A stretch of 64,000 nucleotides of DNA from Neisseria montereyensis (lineage in GTDB: Bacteria; Pseudomonadota; Gammaproteobacteria; Burkholderiales; Neisseriaceae): assembly GCF_024834045.1 (NCBI RefSeq), contig NZ_JANUXW010000004.1, forward strand, positions 85,523 through 149,522, written 5' to 3'. Position numbers and translations under genes: made by a program. Positions 36,248-45,660 of this stretch are shown here, piece after piece (position 1 is the stretch's first letter; each line of letters begins with the position of its first letter). The notes beneath the pieces were generated by a model that saw nothing but the letters and a program-made list of their open reading frames with translations, was not told where the DNA came from and made no database searches.

Positions 36248-37786
36248 ATGGCACGCCCCCGTTTTGTTTCCACCTTACTCATCGCTCTGTTACCACTGGG
36301 CTTTCTGGCCGTGATGGTTGTTTCACCGCTGATTGCACTGGCACTATACGACGACGCCAGCCCGTTGTGGCAGGTATTGCAAGACCCTTATATTCAAAGC
36401 CGTATCGGCTGGACCACCCTGCAAGCATTGATTACCTGCCTGCTCACCTTATTAACCGGCGTACCGATTGCTTGGGTGTTGGCTAGGTTGGACTTTCGGG
36501 GGCGGCGTTGGATTTTGCGGCTGCTGATGTTGCCTTTTGTGATGCCGACCTTAGTGGCCGGTATGGGCGTGTTGGCGCTATTCGGTCCGCACGGTTTATT
36601 GTGGGCGGGTTGGGACGGCACGCCTTATTTATTGCTATACGGTAATGTGTTTTTCAATCTGCCCGTTCTCATCCGCGCGGCCTATCAGGGCTTTCTGCAA
36701 GTGCCTGCCGCCCGGCTCTATACGGCGCAAACACTGGGTGCGAACACTTGGCAACGGTTTTGGTATGTGGAAAGGCCGGTATTGCAGCCTTGGCTGGCCG
36801 GCGGTATGTGTTTGGTGTTTCTGTATTGTTTCTCAGGATTCGGGCTGGCGGTATTGTTGGGCGGCAATCGCTATGCAACGGTCGAAGTGGAAATTTACCA
36901 GCTGATTGCCTATGAATTGGATATGGCGCAAGCATCGGTATTGGTTTTGCTGGTATTGTGCATTACCGCATTGGCCGGGCTACTTTATGCTTGGCTGAGC
37001 CGCCGTACCGCAAGCGGCCGCAGCATACAGCCGTTGCCGCCGTCCCCGCCCCGAAGCCCTGCGGCCAAATCGCTGTTGGCTGCCGCATGGGTATTGTTGA
37101 TTGCCTGTTGCGCCCTGCCTTTATTGGCGGTATTACTTCAGGCCGTTCAGGCGGGCAGCTCTTGGCAGGTATGGCGCGAAGCGGATACCCTGCATGCGGT
37201 ATGGAATACGCTGCGCTTTACTTTTTCGGCCATGCTGTTGGCCACACTGCTCGGTATTTTCCATGCCGCACTGGCTCGAAGGGCGGCATGGGTGCGCGGG
37301 CTGACTTTTCTGCCGTTTATGGTTTCGCCCGTTTGCGTGGCTTTCGGCCTGCTGTTGCTCTATCCCGAATGGACGGCTTCGCTACCTTTATTGGTTTCCA
37401 CCTACGCGCTGTTGGCCTATCCCTTTATCACCAAAGACCTACTGGCCGCATGGGACGGCCTGCCCGCCGGCTATACGGCCGCCGCCCGCAGCATGGGCGC
37501 GACACCTTTTCAGACGGCCGTTTCGGTTACCGCCCCTTTATTGCTGCCCTCATTGCGGCGCGGCCTCACATTGGCCGCCGCCACTTGTGTGGGCGAATTT
37601 GCCGCCACCTTGTTTTTATCCCGCCCCGAATGGCAAACGCTTACCACTTTAATCTACTATTACCTCGGTAAAGCCGGTGCCGACAATCACGACCGCGCTA
37701 TGGTGCTGACGGCCATTTTAATGTTTATCGCCTTTATCGTTTTTATCTTGCTCGATGCCGTTGAAAAACGCGAACAGGCCGTCTGA
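36248..37786 (+). CDS. thiP: Thiamine ABC transporter permease
   Basis: A 512-residue permease with about 12 membrane helices in two halves. Each half has a binding-protein-dependent EAA-like loop (AQTLGANTWQRFWYVERP near 159-176; ARSMGATPFQTAVSVTAP near 412-429). The fused two-half layout matches ThiP. The FbpB iron permease is similar, but FFNLPVLIRAAYQGF and the thiB/thiQ set favour thiamine. The stop codon TGA lies inside an uptake sequence (GAACAGGCCGTCTGAAAAGG, 37772-37791). thiQ follows 16 bases later. Confidence 0.85.
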   Translation: MARPRFVSTLLIALLPLGFLAVMVVSPLIALALYDDASPLWQVLQDPYIQSRIGWTTLQALITCLLTLLTGVPIAWVLARLDFRGRRWILRLLMLPFVMPTLVAGMGVLALFGPHGLLWAGWDGTPYLLLYGNVFFNLPVLIRAAYQGFLQVPAARLYTAQTLGANTWQRFWYVERPVLQPWLAGGMCLVFLYCFSGFGLAVLLGGNRYATVEVEIYQLIAYELDMAQASVLVLLVLCITALAGLLYAWLSRRTASGRSIQPLPPSPPRSPAAKSLLAAAWVLLIACCALPLLAVLLQAVQAGSSWQVWREADTLHAVWNTLRFTFSAMLLATLLGIFHAALARRAAWVRGLTFLPFMVSPVCVAFGLLLLYPEWTASLPLLVSTYALLAYPFITKDLLAAWDGLPAGYTAAARSMGATPFQTAVSVTAPLLLPSLRRGLTLAAATCVGEFAATLFLSRPEWQTLTTLIYYYLGKAGADNHDRAMVLTAILMFIAFIVFILLDAVEKREQAV

Positions 37787-37802
37787 AAAGGAATCCGTCA
37801 AT

Positions 37803-38753
37803 ATGCTGCAACTCAAACACATTCATAAACACTATGGCGAAAAAACCGTTGCCGACGATATTAACCTTGAAGTCGGCAACGGCGAACTGTTGGCCATCCT
37901 CGGGCGCTCCGGGTGCGGGAAATCTACCTTATTGAAAATTATCGCCGGATTGGTGCAGGCCGATAGCGGCGAAGTATGGATAAACGGCACCGACCATACC
38001 CGACTGCCACCCGAACAGCGCGGCATTTCGCTGGTGTTTCAAGATTATGCCCTGCTGCCCCACCTCAATACCCTGCAAAACGTTGCTTTCGGCCTCAAAA
38101 TGCAAGGCATCGGGCGTAAAGAATCCTATCCCAAAGCCATGGAAATGTTGGCCGAAGTGGGTTTGGGCAATGAAGCACAACGGCGGGTAGAAAGCCTCTC
38201 AGGCGGCGAACAGCAACGCGTCGCCCTCGCGCGCGCTTTGGTTACTAATCCGAAACTAATGTTGCTCGACGAATCTTTTTCCAGCTTGGATACCGGCCTG
38301 CGCCACCATTTGCGGCAATTCACCGCCGACCACATCCGCCGCCGCAATATCCCCGCCGTGATGGTAACTCACGACCCGGAAGAAGCGTTTACCCTCGCCG
38401 ACCATATCGCGCTGATGGATAGCGGCAAAATCCTTCAGACGGCCACACCCGACGCCTTGATTAACCGGCCGGTGAACGCACGCGCAGCGCGTTTAATCGG
38501 TGCTTATAATGTGAACGACACCCACTATATTCCCCAACAAGCACTGCATTTCAACCAAGCAGGCGGCACTATCTGCACCGTAACCCAATTTTCCCGCCTA
38601 CCCGACCGCAATCTGCTCGGCATGCAGCATCCGCAATATGGCGAAATCTTACTGCTGCCCGACCCTGCCCAAACCGAAGGTTTAAACCTACAAACAGGCA
38701 GCCAATGGCCATTGCAGGTAGACGAAGATAAAATTGTGTGGTTCGACCGTTAA
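37803..38753 (+). CDS. thiQ: ABC transporter ATP-binding protein, probably ThiQ
   Basis: A 316-residue ABC ATPase: Walker A GRSGCGKST (34-42), signature LSGGEQQ (132-138), Walker B LMLLDES (152-158; Ser replaces the usual Pro). I start at 37803 because MLQLKHIHKHYG is the usual ABC opening and AAGGAAT stands about 8 bases before it; the longer frame from 37755 overlaps thiP. About 85 residues follow the ABC core, longer than enterobacterial ThiQ and resembling the regulatory tails of Fbp/Pot-type ATPases. Adjacent thiP suggests thiamine uptake, but iron cannot be excluded by sequence alone. Confidence 0.78.
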   Translation: MLQLKHIHKHYGEKTVADDINLEVGNGELLAILGRSGCGKSTLLKIIAGLVQADSGEVWINGTDHTRLPPEQRGISLVFQDYALLPHLNTLQNVAFGLKMQGIGRKESYPKAMEMLAEVGLGNEAQRRVESLSGGEQQRVALARALVTNPKLMLLDESFSSLDTGLRHHLRQFTADHIRRRNIPAVMVTHDPEEAFTLADHIALMDSGKILQTATPDALINRPVNARAARLIGAYNVNDTHYIPQQALHFNQAGGTICTVTQFSRLPDRNLLGMQHPQYGEILLLPDPAQTEGLNLQTGSQWPLQVDEDKIVWFDR

Positions 38754-38785
38754 AATAATGAACAAATATAAAGCCATACCTATTA

Positions 38786-38811
38786 GGCCGTCTGAATGTT
38801 TTCAGACGGCC
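38786..38811 (+). terminator. Paired-DUS terminator of thiPQ
   Basis: GGCCGTCTGAA (38786-38796) pairs with TTCAGACGGCC (38801-38811) 30 bases after thiQ. Confidence 0.75.
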
Positions 38812-39013
38812 CGATTTATATTGTTAAAATAATCCGATAGCTGGTTTTAACTGCCGATAAAACAACCAAAATAAAACCGAAATTATCGATAGCTTCTTCA
38901 TTTCCGACACATAATCATTAAATTTCTTTGCATATTCTTCTCTTGCCTGCCCAAACGCCTTCTATTAAGCTTAATACCCTCTTAAAACTTTTATTACCAA
39001 CAAAGGAATCATT

Positions 39014-39745
39014 ATGTCCGTTATAACTAGAACCGTTGAATACACTGCAGCAGATGGCACCGTTTTTAAAAGCACCCTCTATCTGCCGAAAAATACCGTA
39101 AAAGATTTATCCGGCGTATTGGTGGCACCGGAATGGTGGGGTTTGAGCGAACATGCCAAGCATTCCGCCGAGCTCTTGGCCGAACAAGGTTATGCCGCAT
39201 TGGCTATGGACTTATACGGCGATGCACGTTTAACCGATGATGCCGCCCAAGCCAACGAATGGATGACTCAAGCTTTATCCGATCCGACGATTCTGGCAGA
39301 GCGCACCAAATTGGCTTATGAAGCACTGGCGGCACAACCTGAAGTGAACCCGCACAGCCTCGGTGTTATCGGTTTCTGCTTCGGCGGCCGTGTTGCTTTG
39401 GATATGGCTCGCCGCGGTATGGATTTAAAAGCAGCAACCAGCTTCCACGGCATTTTGGGTACGGATATCCGGGCGGAAGAAGGCCTGATCAAAGGTGAAA
39501 TACTGGTTGAACACGGTGGCGCAGACAGTATGGTCAGCATGGATGATGTCGCCTCATTCCGCCGCGAAATGGATAACGCCAAAGTACGTTATCATGTTGA
39601 TGTATTCCCTAATGCCAAACACGGTTTTACCAACCCCCAAGCTACCCACAATGCAGAAAAAAACGGTACCGATTTGGCTTATAACGAAGAAGCCGCCACA
39701 AAAGCATGGCAAAACATGCTGAACTTATTAGAACGCACACTGTAA
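39014..39745 (+). CDS. Dienelactone hydrolase family protein
   Basis: A 243-residue alpha/beta hydrolase. The nucleophile is the Cys of GFCFGGRVAL (about 118-127), as in dienelactone hydrolases; Asp in EHGGADSMV and His in AKHGFTNP complete the triad. DLH proper acts in chlorocatechol breakdown, but no such pathway is here, so the substrate is unknown. Ribosome site AAGGAATC before the ATG. A perfect 18-bp hairpin follows the gene. Confidence 0.85.
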   Translation: MSVITRTVEYTAADGTVFKSTLYLPKNTVKDLSGVLVAPEWWGLSEHAKHSAELLAEQGYAALAMDLYGDARLTDDAAQANEWMTQALSDPTILAERTKLAYEALAAQPEVNPHSLGVIGFCFGGRVALDMARRGMDLKAATSFHGILGTDIRAEEGLIKGEILVEHGGADSMVSMDDVASFRREMDNAKVRYHVDVFPNAKHGFTNPQATHNAEKNGTDLAYNEEAATKAWQNMLNLLERTL

Positions 39746-39765
39746 AAAATGCGCTATTTCTCGAT

Positions 39766-39808
39766 AAAGCACTAGGCAGCATTCAACACGAATGCTGCCT
39801 AGTGCTTT
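39766..39808. terminator. Perfect 18-bp inverted repeat after dienelactone hydrolase gene
   Basis: AAAGCACTAGGCAGCATT (39766-39783) pairs exactly with 39791-39808; loop CAACACG. It probably ends the dienelactone hydrolase transcript, although no U-run follows (AATTCC). Confidence 0.7.
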
Positions 39809-40334
39809 AATTCCCTACACCCCCATACCTACGGGGATATCACTCTATTTTTATATAAGGCCGTCTGAAACATCAAAAAGCCCAAACAACATCACACTCG
39901 CAACATGTTTATTTTAAAGAAAATTTTATTAACATAATCACTACACCAAACTACTTTATAAAATAAAACCATTATTTTCAATATGTTAATATGTTTATTA
40001 TCATTTTATAAAAATAAAAATAAATTCCTTTTTATTTCAACAAATTAATCTGTTTTTATATCAAAGTCATATAAATTGTAATTTTTACATTTAAATAATA
40101 AATGCTCCATAATCATTTTTAATAAAATTAAATTATTGAATTCAATTCATACTTGATAAAAAATGCCATAGATTTTCAAAAATATAATCATTTGTTTATT
40201 TTCCCCACCTACCTATTCTTGTTTGACCATCTTGGCAAGGCTGAAAAAAAAAGGTACATTCCGACTACACCGAGTTACAAGCATAATGTACACCGGTTAT
40301 CCAAAAATCAAGCGAGAACAAAGGAGTTACTTAA
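39809..40334. promoter_or_regulatory. Long AT-rich leader upstream of aceA
   Basis: About 525 bases, no gene supported. One uptake sequence near 39859-39870. TATAAT at 40183-40188 is a possible -10. AAGGAG (40320-40325) is the aceA ribosome site. Confidence 0.45.
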
Positions 40335-41933
40335 ATGACAAATTATCAAAACGAGATTAAAGTTGCAGACGAATTGAAAAACCAACATAACAAGGGCTGG
40401 CAAAATATCACCCCCGAATATGTGGCTCGTATGCGTTTGCAAAACCGCTTCAAAACAGGTTTGGAAATTGCCCAATATACCGCCGACATCATGCGTAAAG
40501 ACATGGAAGAATACGATGCCGACCATGCCAAATATACCCAATCACTAGGCTGCTGGCACGGCTTTATTGCCCAGCAAAAAATGATTTCTATTAAGAAACA
40601 CCAAAAAAGCACCGACAAACGCTATATCTACCTTTCAGGCTGGATGGTTGCCGGTTTGCGTTCCAAATTCGGCCCCCTGCCCGACCAATCCATGCACGAA
40701 AAAACCACCGTGCCTGAATTAATCGAAGAAATCTACACTTTCCTGCGCCAAGCCGATGCCCGCGAGCTGGATTTGCTGTTCACTGCTTTGGATGAAGCCA
40801 ACCGTGTCGGCGACAATGCGAAAGCCAAAGAAATTCAAGATAAAATCGATAATTTTGAAACGCACGTGGTGCCGATTATTGCCGATATTGATGCCGGTTT
40901 CGGTAATGCGGAAGCCACTTACCTGCTGGCGAAAAAAATGATTGAAGCCGGTGCTTGCTGTATTCAAATCGAAAACCAAGTATCCGATGAAAAACAATGC
41001 GGCCACCAAGATGGTAAAGTAACCGTACCGCATACCGATTTTATTTCTAAAATCAACGCTGTACGCTATGCCTTCTTAGAATTGGGTATCGACAACGGTA
41101 TTATCGTCGCCCGTACCGACTCACTCGGTGCCGGCCTAACCAAACAAATCGCCTTCTCTTCCGAAAAAGGCGACTTGGGCGACCAATACAACAGCTTCTT
41201 GGAAGGCGAAGAAATTACCGACCTTTCACAAATCAAACCGGGCGATTTGATTGTGAACACCAACGGCAAAACCATCAAACCGACCCGTTTGGCCAGCAAT
41301 CTGTTCCAATTCCGTAAAGGCACCGGTGTCGACCGCGTGGTTTTAGACTGCATCACTTCATTGCAAAACGGCGCCGATTTATTGTGGATTGAAACCGAAA
41401 AACCGCACGTCGGCCAAATTAAAGAAATGATGGATAAAGTTCGCGCCGTTGTACCGAATGCGAAACTGGTATACAACAACAGCCCGTCGTTCAACTGGAC
41501 GCTGAACTTCCGTCAACAAGTATTTGATGCATGGAAAGAAGCCGGTAAAGACGTTTCCGCTTACGATCGCACCAAACTGATGAGCGTTGATTACGACGAA
41601 AGCGACTTGGCCAAAGAAGCAGATGAGAAAATCCGCACCTTCCAACAAGATGCTTCACGCGAAGCCGGTATTTTCCACCATCTGATTACTCTGCCGACCT
41701 ACCACACTGCCGCTCTGTCTACCGACACCTTGGCAAAAGACTACTTCGCAGAAGAAGGCATGCTCTCTTATGTGAAAAACGTTCAACGCCAAGAAATCCG
41801 CAACGGCATCGCCACGGTGAAACACCAAAACATGGCCGGCTCGGATATCGGCGACAACCACAAAGAATACTTTGCCGGCGAAGCTGCTCTGAAAGCAGGC
41901 GGTAAAGACAACACCATGAACCAATTCTCGTAA
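40335..41933 (+). CDS. aceA: Isocitrate lyase
   Basis: A 532-residue isocitrate lyase of the longer class seen in pseudomonads and relatives. The active-site signature is KQCGH (220-224, Cys222) in place of the common KKCGH, after the metal-binding region IIADIDAGFGNAE (181-193). It splits isocitrate to succinate and glyoxylate, allowing growth on acetate or fatty acids. Malate synthase is not in this window. The long AT-rich leader suggests regulation. Terminators follow at 41941 and 42072. Confidence 0.95.
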   Translation: MTNYQNEIKVADELKNQHNKGWQNITPEYVARMRLQNRFKTGLEIAQYTADIMRKDMEEYDADHAKYTQSLGCWHGFIAQQKMISIKKHQKSTDKRYIYLSGWMVAGLRSKFGPLPDQSMHEKTTVPELIEEIYTFLRQADARELDLLFTALDEANRVGDNAKAKEIQDKIDNFETHVVPIIADIDAGFGNAEATYLLAKKMIEAGACCIQIENQVSDEKQCGHQDGKVTVPHTDFISKINAVRYAFLELGIDNGIIVARTDSLGAGLTKQIAFSSEKGDLGDQYNSFLEGEEITDLSQIKPGDLIVNTNGKTIKPTRLASNLFQFRKGTGVDRVVLDCITSLQNGADLLWIETEKPHVGQIKEMMDKVRAVVPNAKLVYNNSPSFNWTLNFRQQVFDAWKEAGKDVSAYDRTKLMSVDYDESDLAKEADEKIRTFQQDASREAGIFHHLITLPTYHTAALSTDTLAKDYFAEEGMLSYVKNVQRQEIRNGIATVKHQNMAGSDIGDNHKEYFAGEAALKAGGKDNTMNQFS

Positions 41934-41940
41934 GAGAACG

Positions 41941-41976
41941 GTTTCAGACGGCCTTACTCCAGGGGCCGTCTGAAAC
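41941..41976 (+). terminator. Paired-DUS hairpin after aceA
   Basis: GTTTCAGACGGCC (41941-41953) pairs with GGCCGTCTGAAAC (41964-41976), directly after the aceA stop. Confidence 0.8.
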
Positions 41977-42071
41977 TTCCCTCTTTACCGATATGGTTCC
42001 GCCATACCGGTAAAGGCAGGCGACAGCCTGTAGTATTGTTTGTGAAGCGTAAATCTCTGATTGAGATATTT

Positions 42072-42100
42072 AGGCAGTCCGTACGGATTGCCTTTTTTTA
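42072..42100 (+). terminator. Rho-independent terminator
   Basis: AGGCA-G-TCCG (42072-42081) pairs with CGGA-T-TGCCT (42084-42093), followed by a run of T. The 95 bases between this and the DUS hairpin have no coding sequence. Confidence 0.7.
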
Positions 42101-42160
42101 CTTATCTGGCAAGCGACCAGACTACTTTAAACTTTTCAGACGGCCTGATTTCATCACCAT

Positions 42161-42200
42161 TAAAAAACGGGCAGATGCCTACACATCTACCCGTTTTTTA
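42161..42200. terminator. Bidirectional terminator downstream of terC-like gene
   Basis: TAAAAAACGGGCAGATG (42161-42177) pairs, with one mismatch, with CATCTACCCGTTTTTTA (42184-42200). It has A/T runs on both sides and serves the minus-strand gene ending at 42223. Confidence 0.85.
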
Positions 42201-42222
42201 ATACATGCTTGTTATTTTTACT

Positions 42223-43194
42223 TTATGGCAAACGGCGATTATGCATTAGCGAAACCACAACAGACACGACCAACGCACCAAACACAATTGCCAACGATAA
42301 GGCAATCGGAATATGTACCCAAGGGGTAATCAACATCTTAATGCCGATAAAGCTCAATACAAAAGCCAACCCGTATTTCAAATAAATAAAGCGGTCGGCA
42401 ATATCGGCCAAAAGAAAATACATCGCCCGCAAGCCGAGAATGGCAAAAATATTAGAGGTTAATACGATAAAGGGATCGGTGGTAACCGCAAAAACCGCCG
42501 GAATACTGTCTACCGCAAAAATAATATCGCTCACCTCCACCATCATCAAAACCAACAACATCGGCGTAGCAATATACTTACCGTTTTCAACGGTGAAGAA
42601 TTTCTCACCATGAAAATTGCGACTCACCGGAACATGCCGTTTAATCCAATTGAGCATTTTGTTTTGAGATAAATCTTCTTCATCATCGTCATCACCTTCG
42701 CGAAGCATCTTCACGCCGGTGTAGAGCAAAAATGCGCCGAATACATAAAGAATCGCCTCGAATTTTTCCACCAGCACCGCGCCGATAAAAATCATCAGCA
42801 TCCTGAGCACAATGGCACCGAATACCCCGTAAAGCAAAACCCGGTGCTGATATTTGGGCTGAACTTTAAAATAAGAAAAAATCATCAAAAACACAAAAAT
42901 ATTGTCAACCGCCAATGATTTTTCCAATACATAGCCGGTAAAGAATTCCAATACTTTCTGCTTGGCCACCACATGCCCGTAGAGCGGATTGCCTGCCAGC
43001 TCGAAATACAGCCAACCGCCAAAAAGGCATGATACGGTAATCCATACCAAAGACCATGCCAATGCCTCTTTCACGCTAACCTTATGCACACCCGTCTTCT
43101 TCAAAGACAGCATGTCGATAATAATCATAATGAAAACGGCAATAAAAAACACCCCGTAAAACAAGGGTGTCCCAACCGAGGGATGCTCAACCAT
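42223..43194 (-). CDS. TerC/Alx family integral membrane protein
   Basis: About 323 residues with some nine membrane helices. The family signatures EKSLAVDNIFVFLMIFSYF and EVSDIIFAVDSIPAVFAVT hold the conserved acidic residues in helices. An acidic loop (DDDDEEDLSQ) lies mid-protein. Alx relatives export manganese; older annotation is tellurium resistance TerC. Start chosen at ATG 43194 (TAGGAATTTT upstream); an in-frame TTG at 43215 would add 7 residues. No yybP-ykoY riboswitch fits the short leader. Confidence 0.87.
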   Translation of the reverse strand: MVEHPSVGTPLFYGVFFIAVFIMIIIDMLSLKKTGVHKVSVKEALAWSLVWITVSCLFGGWLYFELAGNPLYGHVVAKQKVLEFFTGYVLEKSLAVDNIFVFLMIFSYFKVQPKYQHRVLLYGVFGAIVLRMLMIFIGAVLVEKFEAILYVFGAFLLYTGVKMLREGDDDDEEDLSQNKMLNWIKRHVPVSRNFHGEKFFTVENGKYIATPMLLVLMMVEVSDIIFAVDSIPAVFAVTTDPFIVLTSNIFAILGLRAMYFLLADIADRFIYLKYGLAFVLSFIGIKMLITPWVHIPIALSLAIVFGALVVSVVVSLMHNRRLP

Positions 43195-43302
43195 AAAATT
43201 CCTAAAATAACGCAATAATCATCAAAGCCGGTTATTCTAGCACAACCGATACCGATAAACCCGACAAAGGATAATATCAGGCCGTCTGAAAACCAGCCCG
43301 TA

Positions 43303-43749
43303 TTACCATGTTACATAAAACATTGTTTTTGCCAGCAATACAATCAATATCATATGCACTAATACCGCCCGATGAATATATTTGGACCAAGCCACCGTGA
43401 GCGTTTCGCGCCGCATTTTGGTGACGGCAATCAAAAAATGTACCAACACACTAAACGCCAATAATATTTTCAAAAAAAGCTGGGTATTGAAAGAAGCGGC
43501 AAACGGATGAGCCAAAATAGCCGTATAGCGGTGCGCCATCGTTAAGCCGGATAAAAACACCCCGCCCACAATCCAAGGCATCACCCGCACTGCACGGCGG
43601 GCAACCGCCTTTTCCACTTCGCGCCGCGCTTCCCGCGATACCTGCTTGCTATGAACCGCCGACAACACCAGCGCCTCAAAAAATACCCCGCCTACAAAAG
43701 CAATCGCGCAGAAAAGATGTATGATATGTGCAACAGAATAAACGCTCAT
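43303..43749 (-). CDS. Four-helix integral membrane protein, CopD-like
   Basis: About 148 residues with four membrane helices and conserved histidines in the first and last (SVAHIIHLFCAIAFVGGVFF; KYIHRAVLVHMILIV). This resembles small CopD-type or cytochrome-like membrane proteins; function unknown. Start taken at ATG 43749 with GAAAG 8 bases upstream; an in-frame TTG at 43764 is an alternative. It lies on the same strand as the TerC-like gene with an uptake sequence between. Confidence 0.65.
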   Translation of the reverse strand: MSVYSVAHIIHLFCAIAFVGGVFFEALVLSAVHSKQVSREARREVEKAVARRAVRVMPWIVGGVFLSGLTMAHRYTAILAHPFAASFNTQLFLKILLAFSVLVHFLIAVTKMRRETLTVAWSKYIHRAVLVHMILIVLLAKTMFYVTW

Positions 43750-43944
43750 AAAATATGCTTTCAAACTCTTTCGCAGTTTTAATACTCTTTACACCGTACA
43801 ATATACCATTATCCGCCCGATATGCCATACTGAACTATGCCGATACGGGCAGACGCTTGGTTAACACTCACAACTCACAAAAAGTTATGAACACAAGCAC
43901 ACTTCCTTTATACTAACATTTGTTCTTTCTTTTAGGAGGATATT

Positions 43945-44151
43945 ATGAAATCTACTATCGTTAAAGCTATCGCTCTGCTGGCTGTTGCCGGTTCACTGAC
44001 TGCTTGCGAAAGCATGTCCCGTACCCAACGTAACGCAGCTACCGGTGCCGTTATCGGCGGTGTGGCCGGCAACCTGATCGGCGGCGATACCGGTTCTACC
44101 TTGGGCGGTGCCGCATTGGGCGGTGTAGTCGGCAGCCAAATCAACCGATAA
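43945..44151 (+). CDS. Small glycine-zipper outer membrane lipoprotein
   Basis: A 68-residue lipoprotein. The signal ends SLTAC (Cys21), then a glycine zipper GAVIGGVAGNLIGG...LGGAALGGVVG, as in OsmB/SlyB-like 17-kDa antigen family proteins. It probably sits in the outer membrane as a small hairpin. An excellent ribosome site (AGGAGG, 43937-43942) suggests high expression. A strong DUS terminator follows. Confidence 0.85.
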   Translation: MKSTIVKAIALLAVAGSLTACESMSRTQRNAATGAVIGGVAGNLIGGDTGSTLGGAALGGVVGSQINR

Positions 44152-44172
44152 GATCCGTTTAGGCAATAACAC

Positions 44173-44219
44173 AAAGGCCGTCTGAATAAAACCCTAATCG
44201 GGTTGTTCAGACGGCCTTT
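44173..44219. terminator. Paired-DUS terminator between lipoprotein gene and waaA
   Basis: AAAGGCCGTCTGAA (44173-44186) pairs with TTCAGACGGCCTTT (44206-44219), with an inner AACCC/GGGTT extension. Serves both convergent genes. Confidence 0.88.
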
Positions 44220-44242
44220 TAAAACCACTTCACGTTATCCCA

Positions 44243-45511
44243 TCAACAACCGACAGACAAATTCTCTACCATACGGTCGGTCATACGCTTACTGGCTCCA
44301 CGGTGCTTTTCCACAAACTGCGCCGCATGTTCGACATATTGCCCCCTGTTTTGCGGATTAGCCAACCAATGTGCCGTCATATGCTGCCACTCTTGGGCAC
44401 TGAAAATCTGCTTGGCCGCCCCTGCTTCCACCGCACCTTTACAGGCATCGGCAAAATTATAAGTAGAGGGGCCGAATAAAGTCGGCACGCCGCAGGCCAC
44501 CGGTTCGATAACATTTTGACAACCGGCATCTACCAAACTACCGCCGACAAAAGCCACATCGGCCGCCAGATAATATGCGGTTAACTCGCCCATGCTGTCG
44601 CCAATCCAAACCTGCGTTTCAGCGGCAACCGGTGCATCATCACTACGCTTTTGTACTTTAAACCCCAAAGCGGCAGCCGCATCATAGGCCGTCTGAAAAC
44701 TTTCGGGATGGCGCGGCACAATCACCAATAACGCATCGCCCTGATAAGTCTGCCAAGCCTTTAACAATAATTGCGCTTCATTCACACCCTTATAGTCGCG
44801 CGTGCTGCCGCAAACCACCACCGGACGGCTGCCGATACGTTCTTTAAACTGCGCCGCCCGTTCGTGCATGGTTTCGGTCGGCGTAATGTCGTATTTACTG
44901 TTGCCGCAAACATGCACATTCGACGCACCGATTAAATGCAACCGCTCGGCATCGGCCGCCGTTTGCGCATAGCAGCCGCATAAAGTCTGCATGGCAGGCT
45001 CTACCAGTTTGCGCACTTTCAGATAACCATTCTGCGATTTTTCCGATAAACGTGCATTGGCCAAAAACAAAGGCACACCCGCTTCGGCGCAACCGTGCAT
45101 TAAATTCGGCCAGATTTCCGTTTCCATCAATACCCCGAAACGGGGGCGGTGTTCGTTTAAAAACTGCCGAATCCACTCCGGCTTGTCATAAGGCAAATAG
45201 CGGCATTGTGCATCGGGATACAGCATCTCGGCCGTGGCACGGCCCGTTGGCGTCATTTGCGTCATCAATAACGGCGCATCAGGAAAATGGTACCGTAATT
45301 CACGGATTAACGGCTGCGCCGCACGGGTTTCCCCCACCGAAACAGCATGTACCCAAATCGGCTGCTGCACCGGATTAGGAAACACCCCGCCGAAACGCTC
45401 CGGCCAATGTTCCAGATAAGCCGGCGCTTTTTCACCGCGCTTTCTTAAATAGCGGCGGATAAAAAACGGAGCGATATGCCAAAGTTGCGTATAAAACCAA
45501 CGTGTATTCAT
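44243..45511 (-). CDS. waaA: 3-deoxy-D-manno-octulosonic acid transferase
   Basis: About 422 residues. An N-terminal anchor region and the Kdo-transferase core are visible: WVHAVSVGETRAAQPL, LMTQMTPTGRATAE, METEIWPNL and LANARLSEKSQ. The C-terminal GT-B half has VCGSTRDYKGVNE, FVGGSLVDAGCQNVIEP and GPSTYNF. WaaA adds Kdo to lipid A precursor at the inner membrane. Start at ATG 45511 (MNTRWFYTQLW) matches how neisserial homologues begin. The open frame extends to a TTG at 45589, so the start is not certain. Confidence 0.92.
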   Translation of the reverse strand: MNTRWFYTQLWHIAPFFIRRYLRKRGEKAPAYLEHWPERFGGVFPNPVQQPIWVHAVSVGETRAAQPLIRELRYHFPDAPLLMTQMTPTGRATAEMLYPDAQCRYLPYDKPEWIRQFLNEHRPRFGVLMETEIWPNLMHGCAEAGVPLFLANARLSEKSQNGYLKVRKLVEPAMQTLCGCYAQTAADAERLHLIGASNVHVCGNSKYDITPTETMHERAAQFKERIGSRPVVVCGSTRDYKGVNEAQLLLKAWQTYQGDALLVIVPRHPESFQTAYDAAAALGFKVQKRSDDAPVAAETQVWIGDSMGELTAYYLAADVAFVGGSLVDAGCQNVIEPVACGVPTLFGPSTYNFADACKGAVEAGAAKQIFSAQEWQHMTAHWLANPQNRGQYVEHAAQFVEKHRGASKRMTDRMVENLSVGC

Positions 45512-45660
45512 AAAATAACTATAAAGTCCGACCACCCAAAACACGGCACACAACCGTAGGCGGTATAAAATATTTATGCGGCCAACCAAATCATCTCAAA
45601 ACCGAACCGCAAACCGAATAAGGTATTGTAACGCAACCGTGCCCAATCGTTTGAATCTTG

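Noticed and set aside
43195-43302. yybP-ykoY manganese riboswitch before the TerC/Alx-like gene
   Set aside because: The leader is only about 100 bases with an uptake sequence and no recognisable riboswitch core.
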